Position numbers and translations under genes: made by a program
Part shown: positions 57,389 to 64,000 of the stretch, in pieces
Layout: each line of letters opens with the position of its first letter
Numbering within the stretch: position 1 is the first letter of the stretch
From: Zygaena filipendulae
Taxonomy: Eukaryota; Arthropoda; Insecta; Lepidoptera; Zygaenidae
Assembly: GCA_907165275.2 (NCBI GenBank)
Contig: OU015660.1
Location: 9,736,501 to 9,800,500 of the forward strand
Direction: 5' to 3'
Length of the DNA: 64,000 nt
The notes under the pieces: model-generated
Databases searched by the model: none
The model's input: the letters and a program-made list of their open reading frames with translations, nothing else
Told to the model about the DNA's origin: nothing

Positions 57389-57606
57389 CCTATTACTAAT
57401 TTTATAAAGCGGTAAAGTTTGTGAGTTTGTGAATTGTGAGTTTGTGACGTTGTAAGATATAATCTCTGGATCTACTGTACTGATTTTGAAAATTATTTCA
57501 CTTATTGGAAGTTACTGTAGTCCTGAGTGACATAAGGTAGGTATTTATTATCTCGGAATTCCCGCGGGGACTCTGAAATCGCCACGGGTGACACCGGCGG
57601 GGTACT
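57389..57606 (+). mobile_element. Helitron-like element, 37512-type body
   Basis: AAAGTTTGTGAGTTTGTG, TAATCTCTGGATCTACTG, CTGTAGTCCTGAGTGACAT, TCGGAATTCCCGCGGGGAC and CACGGGTGACACCGGCGG. The CTAG terminus is lost. Confidence 0.6.
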
Positions 57607-57899
57607 ACACTTTACGCACGTTTTTGGTTGATGACCAACCAAATAGATACGTATAGTTTTTAATTCTGTTAATTTCTAGAAAAAAGTCTAGTTTTGCAAA
57701 CTTTCGTAGGTATCTAATGGTTTATACGTTTTTTAAACTTGTCTATTTTACAAAAACATTCTCTTCCTCCGTCTTATCTTGCTTGTAATTCACGGTGATT
57801 TTGCCTACCGTACGGTTTCAACTCGTCTAACTCTATCGTGTGGTATATTGTTTTGACTTTGATCTGTTATTAATGTGTTTGTATCATACACAGACACAG

Positions 57900-58240
57900 A
57901 GCAAATAAATTAACTAGAGAGGACATCTAGGCGTGGCAGGCGCGCTACCATTGCAAAGGAAGTTAGATCAAATGCTCTAACTTGCCCAAAGCTTCTTTTG
58001 CTGCCATCCCAAGTATATTTACCACAATATTCCCAAAACTGTGAATTTTGAAAACAGTGACTAAGTAAAAACATAACCATAAAGCGTTTGATACATTTCT
58101 TTACATTAATGAATGTTTTTGTGTGTGATGAATAGTTTTGTGTGCGAAAATCACCCGGAGGCACTGGTTTTCATCTGTTTTCATACTATACTAAGTTGAT
58201 GTCCCTTATTTCTGTTATTTTCTATTCTGTGGTATTTATT
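57900..58240 (-). mobile_element. Interior copy related to the 49643-50193 element
   Basis: On the minus strand, matches 49750-50045 closely (GATTTTCGCACACAAAACTA, ATTCATTAATGTAAAG, GGGAATATTGTGGTAAATAT). It lacks the CTACAATCG termini. Both copies happen to keep an ~85-90-codon frame in the same register, but the translation resembles nothing I know and is disrupted by indels. I treat it as non-coding. Confidence 0.6.
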
Positions 58241-58327
58241 ACCTGTAGGCACTTCTGGTAAATTTATATTGTAATATATTAGTGTGAGTAATTTCCATGA
58301 AACACATTAACTTAGTGATTAGACCCA

Positions 58328-58458
58328 GACCCATCCCCATTCCAGGTCGGCAACGCACCTGCATGCCTTCTGGTGTTGCAGATGTCTATGGGCGGCGGTA
58401 ATCACTTACCATCAGGTGTACCACTTGCCCGTTTGCCCCCTATGACATAAAAAAAAGA
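58328..58458 (+). mobile_element. tRNA-derived SINE (family S2), 5'-truncated
   Basis: CATCCCCATTCCAGGTCGG, ACCTGCATGCCTTCTGGTG, GTCTATGGGCGGCGGTAATC and CCGTTTGCCCCCTATGACAT, then AAAAAAA. Nearly identical to the reverse complement of 17800-17925. The tRNA-like head is absent, as expected for a truncated reverse transcript. Confidence 0.75.
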
Positions 58459-58680
58459 CACCCGTAACAATAACTACACACCAAACCGGAACGGGGTAAA
58501 GTGATAAAATATTATTATTATATATAAATATATAAAAATATACCTACGTATTTTTTATTATTTTATAATTTTTCCACTGTTTCTCGCACCATAACACTCA
58601 TTTTTTACGAAGATGATAGATACAATCACAACACTGTTATGGTCGTAATGAAACATCGATGGCCATCCATGATTCTTATA

Positions 58681-59274
58681 AAGGGTCTTTCAATAGGGAC
58701 GGGTCGATGTTGGCAGCCTGTGGCGGCCATGTTGTTTTAACGTCGTCTTTCTAACCTATATTTTTTTATTCAGTTAGTAATGCCAAATCACCATGGCAAG
58801 TTACACGGTTGAGCAACACGTCCAAATGTTAAAAATGTATTACCAAAATGAGTGTTCGTTAGTGCAAACGTTACGTGCATTGCGCCCATTTTACGGCAGA
58901 CGAGGTGGTCCTTCAAAGTCGACTCTCCAACGTTTGGTGGCCAAATTCGACTTATCACCTTTAGACTTTTTTTTGTGGGGTTTTCTTAAGTCGCAGGTCT
59001 ATACCAATAAGCCACAATCGACCGATGCCCTTAAAGTCAACATAGCTCAGGCTATCGCTGAAATTCAACCCGAACTATGCGGCAGAGTTGTTGAACATTG
59101 GACAACTCGAATTCGTGCCACCGTGAGAAGCCGCGGCGGACATTTAAACGATGTGATTTTCCACACATAATGGCATATATAGCTCTTTCAAATAAAAAAA
59201 AAAATCGTTAAAATCTCACACACGGCCTTTTTTATTTCATGTCAAAATCGACCCGTCCTTATTGAAAGACCCTT
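58681..59274 (+). mobile_element. Tc1/mariner-type element, internally deleted (594 bp)
   Basis: TIRs AAGGGTCTTTCAATAGGGAC (left) and, inverted, AAGGGTCTTTCAATAAGGAC (right) extend 28 bp with one mismatch. They are flanked by TA on both sides (58679-58680, 59275-59276). It encodes the shortened transposase at 58793-59170. Near-identical TIRs suggest a recent insertion, presumably mobilised by a full-length relative elsewhere. Confidence 0.8.
58793..59170 (+). CDS. Deleted Tc1/mariner-type transposase, 125 aa (N- and C-termini fused)
   Basis: The start context CACCATGG is strong, and the frame runs to a TAA inside the element. Residues about 1-52 (YTVEQHVQMLKMYYQNECSL ... GRRGGPSKSTLQRLVAKF) form the N-terminal helix-turn-helix region that binds the terminal repeats. 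Then comes DLSPLDFFLWGFLKSQVY, the C-terminal end of the catalytic core, with the usual tail IRATVRSRGGHLNDVIFHT. The intervening ~200 residues with the first two catalytic acidic residues are gone; the third (Asp of the PDLSPLDFF-type motif) is kept at the junction. It cannot catalyse transposition. Family knowledge suggests such fragments can bind TIRs and sometimes act as repressors; that is inference here. Confidence 0.75.
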   Translation: MASYTVEQHVQMLKMYYQNECSLVQTLRALRPFYGRRGGPSKSTLQRLVAKFDLSPLDFFLWGFLKSQVYTNKPQSTDALKVNIAQAIAEIQPELCGRVVEHWTTRIRATVRSRGGHLNDVIFHT

Positions 59275-59696
59275 TATAACTTTATCCAAGTTGAAAAGTT
59301 AGTCCCTTGAAGACTCGCGCAACTTTCTTTTCCCCTACCGATCCCAATCAGTCACCTATTTGAGGGATGAAATGTGGTTATACTTTCTACGGAGTACACT
59401 TTCACTTACGATACCCGCGGCTCCGCTCGTTTTTACAAGTGGCCCCAATCTATCAATGTTAAATACCTGTTAATGTTGAAATAAAGAAAATAAAATAAAA
59501 TCTCAAGCTCATTAGTACCTACTGTTAGTTTAGAATAGTAGTTTGAAACGGTTTGTTAAGACAATCTCCTTAATGAAATGGAAAAATATACCTAAGGACT
59601 TTTGTTTACTGTAAACGAAGCAATTGCTATAGTTCAGTTAGCTTCTGTACTTACTACAATAGTTTTTACTGTCATAGTGTACTTAAATATACTCTA

Positions 59697-59889
59697 CTAG
59701 CTGTGCCCTTAGGTTTCACCCGCGTTAGTTTCGGAATCCCCGCAGGAACTCCAAAATAGCCTAATTTACTTCCTAAACCTTCCTTGAACTTACACAAATA
59801 TTTCAAGATCATAATTAGCCAAACCGGTCCAGCCTTTCTCGAATTTGGCGAGACAAACGAACACAAATTAATTTTTATATGTGTATAAA
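59697..59889 (-). mobile_element. Helitron-like element, 38823-type body
   Basis: CTAGCTGTGCCCTTAGGTTT, CACCCGCGTTAGTTTCGG, TCCCCGCAGGAACTCC, ACCTTCCTTGAACTTACAC, GCCAAACCGGTCCAGCC and GCGAGACAAACGAACAC. Ends near GTGTATAAATCC. Confidence 0.65.
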
Positions 59890-60266
59890 TCCAAGCAAAC
59901 ATCACCTTTAAAGTTATTTTTATTGTTTATTCATCATAAGATTGAATATTTTTTTTTTAAATCTCTACGTAAATAGGTATAGAGATTTCAATAAAAAATG
60001 ATTTGTTGGAACTTTCGGTTAGGCCAACGCGCGTATTCTCGATATCATTGCTACCTTTCACGATTCGGAAGAAATTCAATAACAATAAAATAAAACCTCG
60101 TATCAGTCAGATGCACGCGGGTTGAGAGCAGGGGCTAGATATTAACAATATTTATGATATTACAAACGGTTATATGCGTTTCGAGAAATAAGAATAACTA
60201 CGGCCAATCGAAACGACTTTTACAGACATATCGCAATCGATCGCGGATAGATTTATTTAATGACAG

Positions 60267-60462
60267 CGGGGTTAGTCAAGTTGATATTCTGCAATCATTA
60301 ACGCATAGAAAACATAAGTAACGAATCGTCAGGTCACTTGGTCAGCCAACCAAAACTTTAGTTTTCAAGTGGTCACGTAAAGCTAGAGTTTTGATTGGCT
60401 GACCGAAGTTTTCTATTCTAGTTTTCTATGCGTTAACGATTGTAGAAAGTGAACTAGGCTCA
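60267..60462. mobile_element. Palindromic MITE with TTCTGCAATCATTAACGC ends
   Basis: Core TIR: left TTCTGCAATCATTAACGCAT then AGAAAAC; the right inverted reads TTCTACAATCGTTAACGCAT then AGAAAAC. A near-complete fold-back, with a GTCAGCCAA...TTGGCTGAC inner palindrome. The termini match those of 49643-50193. Confidence 0.7.
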
Positions 60463-60520
60463 CTCCGCAGGTCTACAAGTTCACAAGCGGCGCCGGGATT
60501 TTTTTTAAAACCAGTAGGTA

Positions 60521-60665
60521 TAGAATAGAATAGAATAGAATAGAATACACTTTATTGTACACCAAAATAATGTTACAGTGTGTTTACAGAAACTTATAAC
60601 TAAAGGCATACAAAAGGCGGTCTTATCGCTTTACTAGCGATCTCTTCCAGACAACCTTTGGGTGG
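60521..60665 (-). mobile_element. LINE 3' end with (TTCTA)n tail, minus strand
   Basis: The TAGAA repeat at 60521-60545 is the complement of a LINE tail. It is followed by ACACTTTATTGTACACC, CTTATAACTAAAGGCATAC, AAAAGGCGGTCTTATCGC and CTCTTCCAGACAACCTTTGG. Read on the minus strand this is the conserved GTACAATAAAGTG terminus of a lepidopteran non-LTR element, related to 19280-19408. Confidence 0.75.
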
Positions 60666-60748
60666 ATAGGACAAATGCAGATAATTTATATGTTGATTTG
60701 GTATATATAGGTAGAACAGGAATCATAAAATATACCTAAGGTATACCT

Positions 60749-60997
60749 ACCGAAGAGGTTTCGGTCACTCTCCAGGGCGACCGGAATCTCTTCGGTTACC
60801 CGAAAGATGTTTCGGCGACACAATTTCAGTGACTCGCAGGCATGGCGACCGATCCCGCGCGGTGTCTATAATGTGCAAACTACAGACCATCACTTATTAC
60901 TGACCAAATACGGTGCTCAACCGAACACGCGCGGTAGCGGAAATACCGAAGACCTATCTTCGGTGGGGAACTGGGTAGTTTCGGTCGTGAAAGCCCC
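60749..60997. repeat. Cluster of CCGAA/TTCGG palindromic words
   Basis: At least five imperfect palindromes: ACCGAAGAGGTTTCGGT, GACCGGAATCTCTTCGGT, CCCGAAAGATGTTTCGG, ACCGAAGACCTATCTTCGGT and TAGTTTCGGTCG. The 250 bp are much richer in CpG than the surroundings. Possibly the subterminal region of an unrecognised DNA transposon. Confidence 0.5.
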
Positions 60998-61701
60998 CTA
61001 TTTTTCTCTCAGTGTAAAAACCACGCATCAGAATAAGTAAAACTTGTAAAAAACAGTTAAAAGTTTCAAATAGAAACGGTGGCGTTTGACTCAGCGCCAA
61101 AACGCAAGCCACGTCAATAAATATGTATGCCACGTCAATACGTAATCATCTAACCATTATAATAACACGTATTTGTAGGATCACTCCTAAAAGTACCTAA
61201 GCATTATCCCCGTGTTTTACTTCAAATAACGCCTTGCATTGTTGCTTGAAAGTGTATTATTTATTGATTCACTCAGAAAGTATCGAAAATCCTTAACATT
61301 TGCTCCCAAAAATATTCATTATTTTAATATTATAGGTATTTTCTGCTTCAAAAACACTTTAGGTATAACAATAATAGTATTTACAAATATGTATAGATCT
61401 CATGTATACGCACTGCTATTGCGGCAGTTGCACCGTATCCCACGAACCCATATTTTGCATGAACTTTGCAAGGGGAAATTGAATATTTCGGATATGATTT
61501 ATGTTGGCACAATGTTGTAGAGAATTGTACAGATATGTCACACGAGTCGTGAAATTTTCGTATTTTTGTACTTTTGCCAACAAACATGTGCATCTTTCTG
61601 GTGATGCTTCGTGAATACAATATCCTTTATTTTGCTCGCGTCTCGTCGCGATGAAAGAGTCAACTTTGTTTTGAATTTGTTATTTCGTTGGTTTGTTACA
61701 G

Positions 61702-61830
61702 GCTGAACTAGTGGCGGTGGAAGGGAAAGAGATAGAAACACATTACGTGCTCGCGAAGGAAAGAATCAGCAGATGGAATTCAACGTCCAAATGCTATCTT
61801 CTCGTTGAAAATCTTCCTACACCACTTCAG
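61702..61830 (+). CDS. A2M/TEP/CD109-like protein, exon for MG4/MG5 boundary
   Basis: Acceptor TTTGTTACAG, donor GTATAA; phase 0 at both ends, 43 codons. Encodes AELVAVEGKEIETHYVLAKE, then RISRWNSTSKCYLLVENLPT. This fits the last MG4 strand and the '.w.ps..yL.l......' opening of MG5 in CD109/TEP proteins. NST (in RWNSTSK) is a possible N-glycosylation site. It is separated from the next exon by only 322 nt. Confidence 0.85.
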
Positions 61831-62152
61831 GTATAACTTTACGTTTTTAACTGCCGGCTTTTAAATTTAAGCTTCCTTTTCTGCATCGTGAAGCCGAATT
61901 GCTGTTCCATAACATTTTTTTAAGGTTTCTATACTAGCTATGAACTCTTTAACGTGTCCTGGCCCGTCTTTGTCGAACTTTTGACTTCAAAGGTTGGTTT
62001 ATTTTTAATTTAAACAATAATTGTTAGAAGCCCCTGCTAGAAGCCCCTGCTAAAAGCCCCTACTAGAAGCTGCGTTTAGTAAAAAATATTTATGAGTATT
62101 CTCCAAATTGAAATTAAGTATTTGGGAGTTATTTTTTTCTTTTTTTAAACAG
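61831..62152 (+). other. Short intron, 322 nt
   Basis: Donor GTATAACT, acceptor TTTTTTTAAACAG. Contains a small direct repeat of AGAAGCCCCTGCT/ACT (62027-62070, four imperfect units). The only intron here free of transposons. Confidence 0.8.
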
Positions 62153-62307
62153 GCTGGTGGTATAGCAAGTGCCAGTGTCTGGTCATCGTGCGGTTGCCGT
62201 CAGCGCTTGCTTGCCGCAGTCACTAGCGGTGGTAGGGCGGTCCACTGGGCTGCTGTCCCAGCGCCGAGTCCCGCTGCGGTGACTGACTTGTGCCGATTTA
62301 ACTACAC
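62153..62307 (+). CDS. A2M/TEP/CD109-like protein, exon for MG5 (last in window)
   Basis: Acceptor TTAAACAG, donor GTAAGC; starts in phase 0 and ends with two bases of a split codon (AC). Encodes AGGIASASVWSSCGCRQRLL, then AAVTSGGRAVHWAAVPAPSP, ending DLCRFNYT. It follows the MG5 pattern: Ser-rich strand, then 'l.yqV.srG.iv' and a hydrophobic strand. The CGC pair plus the later Cys are not typical. The next exon must start with one base completing a Thr codon. The candidate acceptor at 63973-63974 gives an in-frame stop after six codons and is rejected. Confidence 0.85.
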
Positions 62308-64000
62308 GTAAGCAATTTAAGCATTAACTTAATACCCCACTGAGGCATAGGCCTACCGGTTAGGTCGATAGTTCACGACGTAGATCCAGTTTTGTACAAT
62401 GAAATTACAACCGCTTTCAATTCTTTTGCAGGTTTCCTCACCATTTTTTCTTTTACCGTAAATATTGTAGTTATAGATATTGTGATATGTGAGGGGCATG
62501 TGAGGATTCGATACTATGGGTGTATAAGAACTTAATATACCTAGAAGAAAGAATATGAAACCAAGATTGTGATGTAGGGATAAAAGTTTTTTTTTTGTAG
62601 TCGATTTACTCTCTATAAGTAGCAAGCCGATAGAAAATATCACTGGCCACATTTTAAAGTTTAGAATAAAACTATTTCGCATATACCTACATAAATTGTT
62701 ATTCTAATTTTATATTTTTCTATCTACCTTTATGAAGGAGTTTATAAAAGAAAGGTGGAATGGCATTTGTTCCCCTTTATCAAGCTCGCGATATTTAGTC
62801 AGTCGGGCTCAGATTGAATTGGATTCCGTGACCCGAAAAAAGTCGCGAGATTTTACATTCCAACTCCAAGAAAAAGATACCGAATTCTCCATTTTCAAGT
62901 GGGTAAAAATTATATTCACAAAGAACATTCGAATCTTTGCAAGGCTCATTAACTTCTAAATAAGCACTTTGAAAGTGGCTTCGCGACCCAAAAAATCTTC
63001 GGATTACTAACGCTTGTTGTGATACTTTTTTTCTTCTAATTTCCCTTTAAAGGCGTTTTAATATCTGTTGCGGAAACTCCCACGTAATGACCCTTTTCAA
63101 ATAAAGACACAAGCGATTTTGAACACGGCGTGCGTTCGAAGCTCCGGTCGAAAGGGACAACACAGTGCAACACAAAGACTTTTTGTGTCGTGTTGTTGGA
63201 AAACGGGCAATGAGAACGTCTAGCGAGATCGCGAGAAATTTATTCCGTGTGATTTATATGCATTTCGGGGATCGGCCGGGCGGGATATTTAAATGTTGAC
63301 CTATATTTTGTTTTTGCTTTTGAGAGGAAGGTTTTTTAAGAAAAAACTTCCCAACAAAAAGTTAGGGGCTTAAAAGGATTATTTGCGTGTTCAATCAAGA
63401 CTAGGTTGATAGGTACTTATATACCCCAGACTTCGGCGACTTCATTCGACTTTATAATTTAAATCGCTGGGCGTACGTAGTAGAATTTAAAATTAAAGCG
63501 AAAGAAGCATTAGCGAGCGAAGTTTTTCCAAGTTTCAGTCTAATTAGTTCTTATGTCTTTATATGTGTTATCCGCTCAAGTTTGGGTATTTTATTGAGAA
63601 TCGTTTTTGTGCCGGTGCAAAAAGTAACCTATATGAAGTCGTTTATTTCCGAGCACAAACAACAGACAAACCCGTTGCATGTAATTCTATAAATAATATG
63701 ATGTATGTCACCGTAAAATTGTAAAAACTGTTAGTTTGTAGTATCGGTCGTATTGTAAAATGTGTTTTTCATTACTCATACTCGGAAAGTAGGTCTGAAA
63801 TTGCCTGAGAAGCGGGTTGAAAGTAACCCTTTTCAGCCCTATTCAGCTGGATACTGCAGAAACTCAAGTTTTCTTTTTAATGTCATAGGGGGCATACTTA
63901 CTGGCCAGTAGCACACCTAATGGTTGATTTATGTAAAATAAAATTCACTCATTTTTTCTTTAGCCAATTCCTATTTTTATTTTGACTTTCCTTGCATTCG
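62308..64000 (+). other. Start of the next intron, runs off window
   Basis: No further exon recognised. Contains a (GTGTCGTGTTGTTGG)-type imperfect inverted repeat at about 63155-63205 and a truncated S2 SINE (63873-63925). The rest, including 62310-63150 and 63210-63870, shows nothing recognisable. Confidence 0.6.
63873..63925 (-). mobile_element. tRNA-derived SINE (family S2), 3' end fragment
   Basis: TTTTTAATGTCATAGGGGGC ... GTAGCACACCTAATGG is the tail-proximal part of the family seen at 17783-18144, diverged. Confidence 0.55.

Larger units (their letters stand above)
46841..61701 (+). other. Intron of the A2M-like gene, 14.9 kb
   Basis: Donor GTAAGT, acceptor GTTTGTTACAG; flanking exons are in phase 0. 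Elements annotated: 49160-49195, 49643-50193, 50484-50721, 52692-52935, 54600-54945, 56170-56370, 57198-57362, 57389-57606, 57900-58240, 58328-58458, 58681-59274, 59697-59889, 60267-60462, 60521-60665 and 60749-60997. No recognised feature at about 46845-49155, 50725-52690, 52940-54595, 54950-56165, 56375-57195, 59895-60265 and 61000-61700. A GC-richer single-copy patch lies at about 56600-56760. Confidence 0.75.

Noticed and set aside
63974..64000. Candidate next exon after acceptor TTTTTTCTTTAG
   Set aside because: Joined in the required phase it gives a stop after six codons and does not resemble MG5.

Overview
The window looks like nuclear DNA of a lepidopteran insect (moth or butterfly). 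It is AT-rich and dense in the TAGGTACCTA-type words common in moth introns. It carries repeat types known from Lepidoptera: Helitron-like repeats ending CAGCTAG, tRNA-derived SINEs, LINE 3' ends with TAGAA or ATTGT tails, and the interspersed repeat ending in TTGGCCGGTTTTTT. No bacterial, organellar or viral features were seen. There is no CRISPR array, rRNA gene or free-standing tRNA gene.

One host gene dominates. Seven plus-strand exons (9616-62307) join in a single reading frame through canonical GT/AG sites with matching phases. They encode about 386 residues of the N-terminal macroglobulin (MG) domains of an alpha-2-macroglobulin / thioester protein / CD109-type secreted protein. The signal-peptide exon lies upstream and was not found. 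The later MG domains, any bait or thioester region and the C-terminus lie beyond position 64000. Introns of 20.6, 4.9, 7.0, 3.9, 14.9 and 0.3 kb make up almost all of the span. MG1, MG2, MG4 and MG5 signatures are visible, but no MG3 signature lies between MG2 and MG4.

Almost everything else is transposon-derived. At the left edge, on the minus strand, is the 5' end and open ORF1 of a non-LTR retrotransposon (1-1217). Repeat families in the introns and upstream: (1) more than 25 Helitron-like non-autonomous elements, nine of them with intact TC...CTAG ends between A and T; (2) seven copies of a ~235-bp MITE with exact 4-bp target duplications, one nested in another; (3) a ~330-bp MITE carrying paired TGACGTCA palindromes; (4) TA-flanked MITEs with CAACGTGTTAATG ends; (5) a palindromic family with TTCTACAATCGTTAACGC ends; (6) a deleted Tc1/mariner-type element that still has a 125-codon ORF; (7) two tRNA-derived SINE families; (8) LINE 3' ends and a decayed LINE reverse-transcriptase tail.

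The most unusual structure is at 27826-30015. A ~130-138-bp unit containing CTCGAGCGCGTCAGAT is repeated in opposite orientations on either side of a unique core, and it is split by a TCGA-rich TIR element of 951 bp. Several nested insertions allow relative dating, and inverted MITE copies bracket a frame-neutral 126-nt exon.
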